Below are positions 26,517 through 36,895 of a stretch of 64,000 nucleotides of DNA, in pieces. Each line of letters starts with the position of its first letter. The stretch's first letter is position 1. The stretch comes from an alpha proteobacterium AAP38 (GTDB taxonomy: Bacteria; Pseudomonadota; Alphaproteobacteria; Azospirillales; Azospirillaceae), in assembly GCA_001296005.1 (NCBI GenBank), contig LJHR01000009.1:310001-374000 (forward strand). Direction: 5' to 3'. The notes beneath the pieces were generated by a model. The model did not search any database. It was given only the letters and a program-made list of their open reading frames with translations, and was not told the origin of the DNA. Made by a program: the position numbers and the translations under genes.

Positions 26517-27383
26517 TCACCCCCGTACCACCAGCGCCCGTCCCCCCGCTGGCTTTTCCTGATCCAAGGTCGGCGGTGGCACCACCCCGGCACCGCCTTC
26601 CAGGAACGCCAGCAGCACCTCACCGCCCCCGGCACCCAGCAACCCCTCCACCGGCGCCCCCGCCGGCCTGAACACGCGCGGCGGTGGGGACAGCAACCCG
26701 TCCAGCCGTTGGCCCAGCGCCACCGGCACGCCCTTGTCCGCGCCGGCATGCAGGATCAGGACGGGCGCCTGGACCTGGGGCAGGGCGGCTTTGATCTCAA
26801 ACCGGTGGCGCAGCAGGGCGTGCAGGGGCAGCAGGGGTAAGCGGGACCCGAGCAGGTCGGGCAGGCTGGGGAAGGGGGCTTCCAGGATCAGGCGGGCGAC
26901 GGCGCGTTCTGCGGCCAGGGTGGCGGCAAGGTAAGCGCCTGTTTCTTCGCCATAAAGGATCAGGCGGCCGCCGGAAATGCCCTGGCCCACCAGATGGTCG
27001 GCCCAGGTGCGGGCATCCGCCATCCACGCGGCCTCACCGCCTTGACCCGGATTGCCCGCCTGTCCGCGCAGGCCCGCCAGCAGCACGCCGAAGCCGGCAT
27101 CGGCCAGCAGCCGTGCCAGGGGGGCGTGCGCGCCGGGATGGCGGCGGCGGCCATTCAGGATCAGGACCGTCGGCTTCGTGAACCCGTCCGCCGGGCGGTG
27201 CCAGCCTTCCAGCGACAGACCGTCTGCATTCTGCACCCAGACGCTGCGGAAATCGGCCATCCCGGCATCGGCCAGGACAAGGGGGCGAGGGTCGGGCCGC
27301 AGCAGCAAACGTTCCTGCCCCTGCCGGAACCAGACGGCATAGGCGATCCAGATCATCAGGAGGAGCAGGAAGGATGTCAGCAT
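26517..27383 (-). CDS. Alpha/beta-hydrolase fold protein, catalytic residues apparently lost
   Basis: 288 residues with an N-terminal membrane helix (about 2-19) and an alpha/beta hydrolase fold like the BEM46/ABHD13 group. The strand-turn motifs are recognisable but degenerate: the oxyanion HGN is NGRRR, the nucleophile elbow GxSxG reads GEETG with Glu in place of Ser, and the segment that should carry the catalytic His reads PAGAPVEG. Asp in HAGADKGVP is kept. The reading frame is intact and normal in composition, so it is probably an inactive paralogue with a binding role, not a recent pseudogene. Confidence 0.75.
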   Translation of the reverse strand: MLTSFLLLLMIWIAYAVWFRQGQERLLLRPDPRPLVLADAGMADFRSVWVQNADGLSLEGWHRPADGFTKPTVLILNGRRRHPGAHAPLARLLADAGFGVLLAGLRGQAGNPGQGGEAAWMADARTWADHLVGQGISGGRLILYGEETGAYLAATLAAERAVARLILEAPFPSLPDLLGSRLPLLPLHALLRHRFEIKAALPQVQAPVLILHAGADKGVPVALGQRLDGLLSPPPRVFRPAGAPVEGLLGAGGGEVLLAFLEGGAGVVPPPTLDQEKPAGGRALVVRG

Positions 27384-27424
27384 GGAGGGGGCGGCTCCGG
27401 GGGTGCCTTAAGTAAATCTCTCCC

Positions 27425-28366
27425 TCAGAAGCTATAGACCAACGTCGCCCGGCTCAACGTGTCCGTTGCCTTGCGATCGTCGGGCGCGGCGGTTTCATGG
27501 CGCAGGGTGAAGGCGACGCGGGCGGAGAACAGGGCGTTGATGCGCGCCGTCAGGCTGCTGGTCGCCTCAACACTCGTGTTCTTGGCACCCACCAGCGTCT
27601 TTACGCCTTGTGCGAACTTGGCATTGCTGGACAGTTCCTGGGTGAAGTCGGCGGCAGCGCGGAAGACGAACTCATGCTGTTCGCCCGCCTCCCCCGGCGT
27701 GTCCACGATGAAGCTGTGGCGGGCACCCGGCCCCCCTTCCACCGACAGGCGTGTTCCATCACCGTCCAGCACCACATAACCGGCACCGACCGTTTCAGTC
27801 AGACGGTGGCGGTAGCCGGCAAAGGTGTCGCGTTCCCAGCCGAATTCACCGGCGGCATAGAAGCGGGGGCTGATGAAGTAATTGGCTTCATAGGCCGCTT
27901 CGAACCGTTCCTTGGAATTTTCCCCGTCGGCGCGTTGCAGGTCGGCACCCGCCGTGACCTCGTGCCGCCACTTCACCGTCTCCTTCAACAGGTCGACGCG
28001 CAGGGACAGGGTGCGGTCATCGCTGTTGCCCGTGGACAGGGCGGCACCCGCCTCCGCCTCGCCCGACCAGCCGGCCAGGATGTTGGAAGCCGCCTGCCGC
28101 TTCACGGCACGGTCCGCCTCCTTCTTGTCCCGGCGCAGGGAGCCGGCCAGGGCGGCGATGGGTTCCGCCTGATCGGGAAAGGCATCCCGCGCCAGGGATT
28201 CGGCGAGGTCCAGTGCGGCTGCGTCGCAGCCTGCCGCCTGTCGCAGCATCGCCTCAACACCGGCAGGCAGGGCTTCCTGGGAATGGGCAGCCGGGGAGTG
28301 GGCCACCGCGATAAGGCCTGAAAAGGCCAGCGCCGCGAAATGCGGCGCTGTCTTGATCATACCCAT
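27425..28366 (-). CDS. DUF481 family outer-membrane beta-barrel protein
   Basis: 313 residues: signal peptide about 1-29 (HSPAAHSQ), a helical N-terminal part with Cys47, and a beta-barrel from about 97 (GWSGEAEAGAALSTGNSDDRTLSL) to the terminal LVYSF. The STGNSD phrase and alternating strands are typical of YdiY/DUF481, called salt-induced outer-membrane proteins in some species. It lies 18 bp after dps on the same strand, so cotranscription is possible. Confidence 0.85.
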   Translation of the reverse strand: MGMIKTAPHFAALAFSGLIAVAHSPAAHSQEALPAGVEAMLRQAAGCDAAALDLAESLARDAFPDQAEPIAALAGSLRRDKKEADRAVKRQAASNILAGWSGEAEAGAALSTGNSDDRTLSLRVDLLKETVKWRHEVTAGADLQRADGENSKERFEAAYEANYFISPRFYAAGEFGWERDTFAGYRHRLTETVGAGYVVLDGDGTRLSVEGGPGARHSFIVDTPGEAGEQHEFVFRAAADFTQELSSNAKFAQGVKTLVGAKNTSVEATSSLTARINALFSARVAFTLRHETAAPDDRKATDTLSRATLVYSF

Positions 28367-28384
28367 GGGTCGTTCGGTCTCCGA

Positions 28385-28864
28385 CTATTCCAGCAGGGAA
28401 CGCAGCATCCAGGCGGTCTTCTCATGGATCTGCATGCGCTGGGTCAGAAGGTCGGCCGACGGCTCGTCCCCCGCATCATCAACGATGGGGAAGAGGGACC
28501 GGGCGGTGCGGGCGACGGTCTCATGCCCTTCCACCAGTTGGCGGATCATGTCCTGGGCCTTGGGCACGCCAGTTTCTTCGGCCACGCTGGTCAGCTTGGC
28601 AAACTGGCTGTAGCTGCCGGGGGCATGGAAGCCCAGGGCGCGGATACGTTCGGCGATGTCGTCAACAGCCGTGTGCAACTCCGTATACTGCGCCATGAAC
28701 ATGGTGTGCAGCGTGTTGAACATCGGGCCGGTGACGTTCCAATGGAAATTATGGGTCTTCAGATACAGCGTGTAGCTGTCGGCCAGAAGCCGGGAAAGAC
28801 CGTCCGCGATCTTGGCGCGGTTATCATCGGAGATACCGATATTGATGGCAGGTGCGCTGGCCAT
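28385..28864 (-). CDS. dps: Dps family DNA-binding ferritin-like protein
   Basis: 159-residue mini-ferritin that oxidises iron with hydrogen peroxide and protects DNA. The intersubunit ferroxidase ligands are visible with the correct spacing: His41 ([10 protein letters not shown]), His53, Asp68 and Glu72 ([11 protein letters not shown]). The N-terminus has no long lysine-rich tail, so direct DNA binding is uncertain. An AAAGGA site precedes the start. No OxyR-type site was recognised. Confidence 0.93.
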   Translation of the reverse strand: MASAPAINIGISDDNRAKIADGLSRLLADSYTLYLKTHNFHWNVTGPMFNTLHTMFMAQYTELHTAVDDIAERIRALGFHAPGSYSQFAKLTSVAEETGVPKAQDMIRQLVEGHETVARTARSLFPIVDDAGDEPSADLLTQRMQIHEKTAWMLRSLLE

Positions 28865-28961
28865 ATCCTTTGCCTCTTCCTCGTGTCGTCGCCGGATCAG
28901 ATAGTCAGTTTGACGGCAAAGCCAAGGGGATGCAAGGAGAGGATCGTCCTATAACCACTTG

Positions 28962-29012
28962 AAAAATATGGGGGAGGCCGAAAGGCCGCAGAAGGCGTAT
29001 GGCACTCCCCCA
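28962..29012 (-). terminator. Branched hairpin downstream of the EF-hand gene
   Basis: Outer stem TGGGGGAG/CTCCCCCA (28969-28976 with 29005-29012) enclosing a GGCC-type inner hairpin; on the minus strand TATTTTT follows. It is placed about 95 bp after the EF-hand gene stop and before dps, so it probably terminates the former. The long enclosed loop makes this less certain than a simple hairpin. Confidence 0.55.
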
Positions 29013-29105
29013 AAGGTTCAAGGGGATATCATCCCCCCGTATGGGCCGGCTGAAGGCATGCGAATTCCCAGCCGGACCAAACCTGAACCGATCTCAGCGG
29101 GCCGT

Positions 29106-29663
29106 TTAGGCGGCCTGCTTCGTCGTTGAACTGCTGGAACTGTTCTTCTGCGAATAGCTGCTGATGGCGCTTTGCAGCTGGCTGATCAGGGTGCTGATCG
29201 CGTCATCGCTGCTGCTAGTGGAACTGTCGGACGCGGACAGAAGGCTGGCAATATCGCTGCCGGTGCCCGTGCTGTCCGTCGCGGACGCTTCCTTACCATT
29301 CTCGCCCGGCGGCGGGCCGGGCGGACGGCCACCGGTCGTGCCACCGGCTTCTTCCTGCGCTGCCAGCAGGGCACCCTTGGTGTCCGCCCGCATGCTCTGG
29401 AACGCGGTTTCCATCTCCGTCTGGGTCAGGGAACCGTCGCCGTCGCTATCCATGCGGGAGAACATCTCCTCCGCGCTGGGGCGGTTGCCGCCGCTGCGGC
29501 CCGCCTTGTCGGCATCCTTCGGCCCGGCTGACTGGAATTCCTCCAGCGACAATCCGCCGGATTTGTCGGTGTCGGCGGCCTCGAACCGCTCCTGCGCCCG
29601 CTGCTGGCGGCTGACGCTCGCGGCGGCATAGGTGCTGCTGCTACTGATGCTGCTGATGCTCAT
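29106..29663 (-). CDS. EF-hand calcium-binding protein
   Basis: 185-residue hydrophilic protein with two canonical EF-hand loops, DTDKSGGLSLEE (31-42) and DSDGDGSLTQTE (72-83). The rest is serine-rich: the N-terminus MSISSISSSSTYAAASV and a C-terminal Ser/Thr/Asp tract (about 127-185). There is no classical signal peptide, and the Ser-rich termini could be linkers or secretion determinants. Similar short EF-hand proteins are common in alphaproteobacteria without known function. Confidence 0.82.
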   Translation of the reverse strand: MSISSISSSSTYAAASVSRQQRAQERFEAADTDKSGGLSLEEFQSAGPKDADKAGRSGGNRPSAEEMFSRMDSDGDGSLTQTEMETAFQSMRADTKGALLAAQEEAGGTTGGRPPGPPPGENGKEASATDSTGTGSDIASLLSASDSSTSSSDDAISTLISQLQSAISSYSQKNSSSSSTTKQAA

Positions 29664-29748
29664 GGGATTGCTCCATTGACGGGTTTTGCCGGACCCATCC
29701 CTTTAACGGGCGGATACGGCAAACCCTGTCGGCAAGCCCGGCTGATTT

Positions 29749-30507
29749 TTACATGATCCCGGCCAGACGCCGCACGATGCCGGCGGCGTTATGGGCGGCA
29801 TTGCGGGCGAAGGTCGGGAAATCCAGGTGGCTGTCGCTGCCGGCCAGATCCGACAGGGCGCGCACCACCACCAGGGGGACCGCGAACCGCGCCGCCACCT
29901 GCGCCAGGGCCGCACCCTCCATCTCCACGGCCTGGGCCTGGAACCTTGTATGCAGGTCCTGGCGGGTCGCCGCGCAATTCAGGAAATGATCCCCCGTCAG
30001 GACGGTGCCGAAACGCCATGTCGGCGCGCGCACCGCCCCTGGCATGGGCGTCAAGGTGATGCCGTCCAGGGCCTGCGCGATCCGCACCGCCATGCCATCG
30101 GCCAGCGGGTAGCCATGGGTATCGTCAAAGCCGGGCAGGGGCGGCACGCCCGGCTGATACGGTCTCAACCGTCCGTCCGACAAGGCGCCGTAATCATGCT
30201 GGATCAACCGGTCGGCAATCACCACGTCGCCCACCGCCAGCGCGGGGTCCAGACCGCCGGCCACACCGGAGAACAGCAGGCCGTTGACCCTGAACCGATG
30301 CAGCAGCAGGGTTCCCACGACGGCCGCGTTCACCTTGCCGATCCCGGCTTCCACCAACACCACCGCCCGCCCGTCCAGGTGGCCCGTGGTGAAGGTGAAA
30401 CCCGCCACCTCTTCCCGCTCCACCCCGCTGAAATGCCCGGCCAGGGCTGCCGTTTCCTCCGGGATGGCGCAGATCAGGCCAAGGGGTGTCTCGTCGTTGC
30501 GCGTCAT
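29749..30507 (-). CDS. mtnN: 5'-methylthioadenosine/S-adenosylhomocysteine nucleosidase
   Basis: Cleaves adenine from MTA and SAH, by-products of polyamine synthesis and methylation. 252 residues with AIPEE (14-18), SGVAGGLDP, the glutamate motif VEMEGAA and the catalytic aspartate in RALSDLAG, all typical of the MtnN/Pfs branch of the phosphorylase superfamily. Its ATG overlaps the stop of the CheY-like gene (ATGA), so it is translationally coupled to a signalling operon, an unusual setting. Confidence 0.88.
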   Translation of the reverse strand: MTRNDETPLGLICAIPEETAALAGHFSGVEREEVAGFTFTTGHLDGRAVVLVEAGIGKVNAAVVGTLLLHRFRVNGLLFSGVAGGLDPALAVGDVVIADRLIQHDYGALSDGRLRPYQPGVPPLPGFDDTHGYPLADGMAVRIAQALDGITLTPMPGAVRAPTWRFGTVLTGDHFLNCAATRQDLHTRFQAQAVEMEGAALAQVAARFAVPLVVVRALSDLAGSDSHLDFPTFARNAAHNAAGIVRRLAGIM

Positions 30508-30917
30508 TTGGGCCGACCATTCTTCACCAGGGTACGGATGCGCACTTCCAACTGGGCGGCGCTGTAGGGTTTGACGATGAAGGCATCCACGCCCTGGGCG
30601 CGGGCGGCCAGAACATGGTCCTTGGTACCGTGGCCCGTCTCCATGATGAAGGGCAGGTTGGGGCGCAGGTTGCGCACGGCGGCCAGCAGATCCATGCCGT
30701 TCATGCGCGGCATGGCCCAGTCGCAGATAACGATATCCACTGCATCCAGGTCGCGGTGCAGCACATCCAGCGCCTCCGCACCGTCATTGGCCATCAGCAC
30801 TTCGCGCACGCCCATCTGTTTCAGAACGTCGGCGATCCAGACACGGGTCTGCTGCTGATCCTCCACGACAAGGATGCGCAACGACTTGATCGGGTCCTCC
30901 GGCATGTACATGCGCAT
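30504..30917 (-). CDS. CheY-like single-domain response regulator
   Basis: 137 residues consisting only of a receiver domain: acidic pair in VVEDQQQ (Glu19, Asp20), phospho-acceptor Asp66 in ICDWAMP, Thr94 in METGH and Lys116 in IVKPYSA. The start at 30917 was chosen because the kinase stop and this ATG share one base (TGATG) and a GGAG site lies eight bases upstream. With no output domain it should act by protein contact, and the hybrid kinase just upstream is the obvious partner. Confidence 0.9.
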   Translation of the reverse strand: MRMYMPEDPIKSLRILVVEDQQQTRVWIADVLKQMGVREVLMANDGAEALDVLHRDLDAVDIVICDWAMPRMNGMDLLAAVRNLRPNLPFIMETGHGTKDHVLAARAQGVDAFIVKPYSAAQLEVRIRTLVKNGRPK

Positions 30918-33610
30918 CAGGATTGTCTCCGGTTGGCCAGGGCATCCGCCACGGCCCGGCACAGGGTCTCAGGCTCGATGGGCTTGTAAAGCACGGGAAT
31001 GCCGGCTGGTAAATCCTCCACCTCGACATGGCCCCGGCCCGGATATCCCGTCATGAACAGCACCACGACCGACGGGTCCAGTTCCGTGACCAGATGCGCC
31101 AGCCGCACACCGCCCAGCGAGGGCATGACCAGATCGGTCAGCAGCAGGTCCACGCCCCCTTCCTCAAACCGTTCCAGTGCTTCCACCCCGTCGGCGGCGC
31201 GGCGCACCGCGTGCCCGTCCTGTTCCAGGAAGCCCGACACCAGGGTCAGCAGTTCGGGCTCATCCTCCGCCACCAGGATGGTGGCCGGTTTGGCACCCGT
31301 GCTGCTGGCGCGTGCGGGAGCCGCCGGGGTGGCGGCCATGGCCGGGGCGGGGGACAGGGGGAGCCACAGGGAGAAGCAGGTGCCGCGCCCCGGCTGGCTG
31401 TCCACCAGGATGGCGCCGCCGGCCTGCTTCACGGTGCCATAGACCATGGCGAGGCCCAGCCCCGTCCCCTGGCCCGGCGGCTTGGTCGTGAAGAACGGGT
31501 CGAAGATGCGGTCCAGCAGGTCCGGCGGCATGCCGGTCCCCCGGTCGGTGACCGACAGGATGGCATAATGGCCGGGGGCCAGTCCGACGGGCGGTATCGC
31601 CCCCTCGGCGGCACTGCCCAGCCTTACCGACAGCGGCCCGCCGCCGGGCATGGCGTCGCGGGCATTGATGGCGAGGTTCAGCAGGGCCTGGGCCGCCATG
31701 TCGGGATCGATGGCGACCCAGACCGGTTCGTCCGGTACGGCCAGCGACAGATCAATGGTGGCGCCCAGCAGCGGCTTCAGCAGGAATTCCTGCCCGCGCA
31801 GCACGGAACCCAGGTCGATCACCTCCGTCCGCGCCACCTTCTGGCGGGAGAAGGTCAGCAATTCACGGGTCAGGGCGGCGGCCCGGTCCACCCCCTGGCC
31901 GATCTTGGCCAGATATCCCGCCTGCGCCGCTTCCTTTGGCACGCCCTGCTTGGCCATGCTGGCATAGCCGCCGATGACCGACAGGATATTGTTGAAATCA
32001 TGCGCAATACCGCCGGCCAGCTGCCCCAGCGCCTCCATCTTCTGGGCCTGGAGAAGCTGACTTTCCAGCTTCTTCTGCTCCGTCACATCGGCGAACAGAA
32101 CGACAAAGCCGCCGCCCGGCATGGGGAAATGCCGGACCTGCAGCCAGGTGCCGTTGGGCCGCTGCCGTTCGCCGAAATGGATGCCGTCGCGGCGGATACG
32201 GTCATAATCGGCAAGGCTTTCCTCCACCGTTTCGCCCGGATATTCCCCCTGCTGGGCCAGCAACAGGACAAGATCGCGGTCCTTCAGGCCGGGCGCCATG
32301 AAGCCGGGTGGAATGTCCAGCAGCTCCGACACCATACGGTTGGCCACCAGCAGATGGCCGTCGGCGTCATAGACCTCGATCCCGATCCCGACATTGTCCA
32401 TCATGCTGTCCAGGATGCGCGTCTTTTCCCAGATCTCGCGCTCAGCCTGGCGCCGGTCGGTAATGTCGCGCAGATAGGCGGTGTAGCGCTTGCCCGGCCC
32501 CAGGGGCACTGCCGTGATGGCCAGTTCGATGGGGATGATGGTGCCGTCCCGGCGCAGGGCTTCGGTCTCCACACGCCGGCCCAGCATGGTGCCGCCGCCG
32601 CCGGTTTTCAGCCGCGTCAGGCCATGGTCATGCCCCTCGCGATGGATGGGCGGCACGATCATGTCGCTCATCCGCCGGCCCAATGCCTCGGCCCGCTGCC
32701 AGCCAAAGGTGCGCTCGGCGGCGGGGTTGAATTCCAGGATATGGCCGTCCTCATCAATGGAGACGATGCAATCCAGTGCCGTATCCAGGATCGACCGGGC
32801 CCGCGCCTCGCTTTCCCGCAGGCGTAGGCTGGACGCGGCCTCATGGGTGACATCGCGGAACAGGCACATGACCAACCGTTCGCCCCCGCCCTGGAACGGC
32901 ACCGCCGACAGTTCGGCGGTGATGTCCCGTCCGTCGATGCAGCGCAGGTCCATGCGCATCTGGTTCAGCGGCTCACCCCCCACCACCCGGCGCAGCAGCA
33001 TTTCGGCCAGTGGCCGCGTCTCCTCCGTCACGACATCCAAAATGTGAAAGCCAGCGGCATCCGCGTCGGCCCCGATACCCAGGATCAGGCGGCCCGCACG
33101 GTTGATGAAGCGCCCACGCCCCGCCGCGTCATGCACCGCGATGCCGTCGGGCGACAGGTCCACCAACTGGCGATAGCGCTGTTCGCTGTCGCGCAGCTGC
33201 TGTTCCCCACGCTTTAGTTCGGTAATGTCGGTGCGAACGCACAGGGTGCCACCCTGGGGCAGACGCCGGTCATGGACCCGAATCCAACGCCCGTCCGACA
33301 GCAGGAATTCACCCGGCTGGCCGGCAGGGTTGCGGAAGGCCCACATCCGCTCGGCGACATATTCCTCCAGGTCGCGGCCCTGGGCGTGCAGATTGTCGCC
33401 CGCCGCAATGCCATGGCGCAGCAGATCCTCGAACGGCGTTCCCGCCACCATGCGTGCCGCTGTCACGGGAAACAGCGCCTTGAAGGCGGGATTGGCGACC
33501 ACCAGCCTTTCCTGCGCATCGAACAGGGCCACACCGTCGGTCAGCATGTCGAAGGCGGTGGTCAGGCTGTCCAGGTCCAAGCGCTTCTCCGGCGGCAGGG
33601 GCGTCAACAC
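30917..33610 (-). CDS. Hybrid sensor histidine kinase with four PAS domains
   Basis: 897-residue cytoplasmic kinase without transmembrane segments. Order: PAS domains at roughly 12-130, 140-260, 270-395 and 405-515; HisKA with phospho-acceptor His537 in GGIAHDFNN; HATPase with [23 protein letters not shown] and [12 protein letters not shown]-terminal receiver with Asp826 in LLTDLVMP and a late KPI lysine. The third PAS has [11 protein letters not shown] typical of redox/ligand sensors, but no haem or flavin ligand can be named. First gene of an overlapping three-gene operon with a CheY-like protein and mtnN. Confidence 0.92.
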   Translation of the reverse strand: MLTPLPPEKRLDLDSLTTAFDMLTDGVALFDAQERLVVANPAFKALFPVTAARMVAGTPFEDLLRHGIAAGDNLHAQGRDLEEYVAERMWAFRNPAGQPGEFLLSDGRWIRVHDRRLPQGGTLCVRTDITELKRGEQQLRDSEQRYRQLVDLSPDGIAVHDAAGRGRFINRAGRLILGIGADADAAGFHILDVVTEETRPLAEMLLRRVVGGEPLNQMRMDLRCIDGRDITAELSAVPFQGGGERLVMCLFRDVTHEAASSLRLRESEARARSILDTALDCIVSIDEDGHILEFNPAAERTFGWQRAEALGRRMSDMIVPPIHREGHDHGLTRLKTGGGGTMLGRRVETEALRRDGTIIPIELAITAVPLGPGKRYTAYLRDITDRRQAEREIWEKTRILDSMMDNVGIGIEVYDADGHLLVANRMVSELLDIPPGFMAPGLKDRDLVLLLAQQGEYPGETVEESLADYDRIRRDGIHFGERQRPNGTWLQVRHFPMPGGGFVVLFADVTEQKKLESQLLQAQKMEALGQLAGGIAHDFNNILSVIGGYASMAKQGVPKEAAQAGYLAKIGQGVDRAAALTRELLTFSRQKVARTEVIDLGSVLRGQEFLLKPLLGATIDLSLAVPDEPVWVAIDPDMAAQALLNLAINARDAMPGGGPLSVRLGSAAEGAIPPVGLAPGHYAILSVTDRGTGMPPDLLDRIFDPFFTTKPPGQGTGLGLAMVYGTVKQAGGAILVDSQPGRGTCFSLWLPLSPAPAMAATPAAPARASSTGAKPATILVAEDEPELLTLVSGFLEQDGHAVRRAADGVEALERFEEGGVDLLLTDLVMPSLGGVRLAHLVTELDPSVVVLFMTGYPGRGHVEVEDLPAGIPVLYKPIEPETLCRAVADALANRRQS

Positions 33611-33640
33611 CCGTGATGGTGCCGTGCCGCGCCGCCGGGA

Positions 33641-34978
33641 TCAAGCCGGCAGCGCCAGCCCGATACGCGACAGCAGGCCGGCCCAGTCGCCGCAGCGCTG
33701 CTGCCGGAACAGCCGCATGGAGGGATACCATCCCGTCTTCGTCCCCTGGTCCAGCCAACGCCAGTCGGTATCGGTGGCGATCAGGGTCCAGACAGGCCGG
33801 CCCATGGCACCGGCCAGATGGGCCAGGGCGCTGTCGGGGGTAATCAGCAGGTCCAGATGCGGCAGGATCGCCGCCGTATCGGCCCAGCCCGTGATCCGTG
33901 CGCCCAGATCGGTGACATGGTCGGGCAGGGGGGGGGCGGCCATCTCCTCCCGACCGCTGGCCACCTGCAGCACGTACCAGTCGGCATTGGCGCGCGACAG
34001 CAGCGGCAGCAGAGTGGACAGGCCGGGGGAGCGCCAGAAATCACCGGGATGGGCGGGATTGCCGGCCCAACTGAACCCGATGCGCATGCGACCCTGCCGG
34101 CGGGGCATTGCGTCGGCCCAGCGGGCCGACAGGGCCGCATCGACACTGATATAGGGTCCGTCCCAGGGGATGGTGGCCGGGGTCAGGCCCAGGATGCCGG
34201 GCAGGTCCAGCAAGGGCACCTGCATGTCGACCGGGGGCAGGGCCTGACCGCGCGCCACGACGGTGCCGTGCCGCCCATCGGCGAACAGGGGTGTCAGGGC
34301 CGCCGGCACTTCCAGCACCAGTTCAGCCCCGGCATCGATCAGCGGGCGCACCAGCCGCGCGCACATGATGGTGTCGCCGGCGCCTTGTTCATCCCAGACC
34401 AGAAGCCGCCGGCCTTTTATATCCTGGCCCCGCCAGGGCGCGATCTCCCGGTGCCGGGGCGGGCGGGCGGATACGGACCAGCGGTGATGATAGTCCCGGA
34501 ACCCTTCATCCCAACGGCCCAGCCGCAGCAGGGCCAGGGCGCGGCCCAGTTTTGCTGACGGGTCGTCCGGCGTGATCGACAGGCAGCGTTCGAACGCCGC
34601 CAGGGCGCCGGCCGCATCGCCCGTCACCCGCCGCCACAGGCCGGTATCCCGCCAGACATAGGCTTGATTGGCACCCTGTTCCTGCGCCACGGCCAGATGC
34701 ATGCCGGCATCGGCCTCCCGCCCCGTATGCAGCAGCAGATTGGCCAGGGCGCAGCGCGCGGGCACCAGCCGGGGCGCCACCGCCACCGCGCGCAGCAGCA
34801 GGGCTTCGGCCTGCTCCACCTGCCCGGTGCGGCGCGCGGCATCCCCCAGGGTCAGCAGGGCGACCACATGGTCGGGGTCGATATCCAGAACCTGCCGCCA
34901 CCCTGTAAGGGCCGCCGCCTCGTCTCCCCGGTCCGCCGCCTTTTCCGCCGCCTGGACCAGATCCGCCACGCTCACCAT
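33641..34978 (-). CDS. TPR protein with glycosyltransferase-9-like domain
   Basis: 445 residues: N-terminal tetratricopeptide repeats (about 1-165, for example AAALTGWRQVLDIDPDHVVALLTLG) and a C-terminal Rossmann-type glycosyltransferase domain with LLVWDEQGAGDTI, IGFSWAGNPAHPGDFWRSPGL, LITPDSALAHLAGAMGRPVW and WYPSMRLFRQ. This architecture is frequent in alphaproteobacteria and is often linked to flagellin or envelope glycosylation; no flagellar gene is in view, so the acceptor is unknown. It overlaps the secreted-protein gene upstream by 7 bp. Confidence 0.83.
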   Translation of the reverse strand: MVSVADLVQAAEKAADRGDEAAALTGWRQVLDIDPDHVVALLTLGDAARRTGQVEQAEALLLRAVAVAPRLVPARCALANLLLHTGREADAGMHLAVAQEQGANQAYVWRDTGLWRRVTGDAAGALAAFERCLSITPDDPSAKLGRALALLRLGRWDEGFRDYHHRWSVSARPPRHREIAPWRGQDIKGRRLLVWDEQGAGDTIMCARLVRPLIDAGAELVLEVPAALTPLFADGRHGTVVARGQALPPVDMQVPLLDLPGILGLTPATIPWDGPYISVDAALSARWADAMPRRQGRMRIGFSWAGNPAHPGDFWRSPGLSTLLPLLSRANADWYVLQVASGREEMAAPPLPDHVTDLGARITGWADTAAILPHLDLLITPDSALAHLAGAMGRPVWTLIATDTDWRWLDQGTKTGWYPSMRLFRQQRCGDWAGLLSRIGLALPA

Positions 34979-35328
34979 TGTTTCTCCGTCAGGGTCGGCT
35001 TGCCCTGTACCGTGCTGCTGGTCGCCTCCGGCATGCGAACCAGACGGTCGCTGCGGATGACGGGAAGGGGATCGGGATCATAGATGGCTTTCAGGCGGCG
35101 GTATTCCTCATAATGGAATTCCTGCTGTTCCTGAAAATCCGGCTCCCCGTTGCGCCGGCCCGTAACGATCACTTCCTGTTCCATCGGAGGGCTGCCAGGG
35201 GGCGGGCTGTCGGGTTTCTTGGCCTGCGCCGGCGGATTGGCATTCTGGGCCCCTGCTGGTGGGCAGAACAGTGCCAGTGCCAGCAGGGCCAGACAGAACA
35301 GCCCGCGATTCCCGTTCGTGATGATCAT
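34972..35328 (-). CDS. Small secreted protein with a TonB-box-like motif
   Basis: 118 residues. Signal peptide about 1-28 (LALLALALFCPPAGAQ), a Pro/Lys-rich stretch, then EVIVTGRR (52-59), strikingly like the segment that precedes the plug in TonB-dependent receptors, followed by a charged region (QEQQEFHYEEYRRLKAIYD). No barrel follows. The start at 35328 gives the signal peptide; the frame is open further upstream across the recA region but without coding support. Overlaps the TPR-glycosyltransferase gene by 7 bp. Confidence 0.7.
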   Translation of the reverse strand: MIITNGNRGLFCLALLALALFCPPAGAQNANPPAQAKKPDSPPPGSPPMEQEVIVTGRRNGEPDFQEQQEFHYEEYRRLKAIYDPDPLPVIRSDRLVRMPEATSSTVQGKPTLTEKQW

Positions 35329-35453
35329 GATGCGCACCGGTGGACGGCCATGAAGGGGACCATCATACGGGATTCCCTGCCGTTTCGCACATGAACTTTG
35401 TTCATATTTGCGTGGCGCCCCGTTCTCCCTCTGGAAACGCAATGGCAGAAAGT

Positions 35454-35468
35454 GAACATATTGAGAAC
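35454..35468 (+). promoter_or_regulatory. LexA (SOS) box of recA
   Basis: Direct repeat GAAC-ATATTGA-GAAC, exactly the GAAC-N7-GAAC form bound by LexA in alphaproteobacteria, about 90 bp before the recA start. lexA itself is not in the window. Confidence 0.88.
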
Positions 35469-35556
35469 ATTTGCGCTTGGAGAATGAGAACAAAAAATGT
35501 ACAACAGGTGCAGTTGAACGGGCATGCACATCCGTGCGAGAAGGAAGGGGACAATA

Positions 35557-36633
<1,077 letters not shown>

Positions 36634-36665
36634 TCCTGGATCGCATGGCAATGCACGTTCAGCAG

Positions 36666-36697
36666 GGGAGGCGGGAAACCGCCTCCCTTTTGCTTTT
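36666..36697 (+). terminator. Terminator of recA
   Basis: Perfect 9-bp stem GGGAGGCGG/CCGCCTCCC (36666-36674 with 36679-36687) with a GAAA loop, followed by TTTTGCTTTT. Confidence 0.93.
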
Positions 36698-36723
36698 CGG
36701 GGCGCCCTGATCCCGGCTGCCCC

Positions 36724-36762
36724 GTGCAACACCCCCTGTTTTTGTGATGCATCATGTTGCAC
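36724..36762. promoter_or_regulatory. Inverted repeats in the alaS upstream region
   Basis: GTGCAACA (36724-36731) and TGTTGCAC (36755-36762) form a perfect 8-bp inverted repeat; the loop ends in a perfect 10-bp palindrome TGATGCATCA (36745-36754). The element sits 134 bp before alaS. A role in alaS control is plausible by position only. Confidence 0.4.
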
Positions 36763-36895
36763 CTGGCCGCTGTTGGACCGTTTTTGCCCCCCAACATGGC
36801 CCCCATGGGCAGGCGGGCATGGACAGGGCGGCACTGGCCACGGTAAAACCCACACCCCATATTGTCGCGACCCAAGCAGCTGCCAGGCCGTCCCC

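Noticed and set aside
26438-26671. Pro-rich plus-strand frame
   Set aside because: Antisense to the end of the hydrolase gene; low complexity, no ribosome site.
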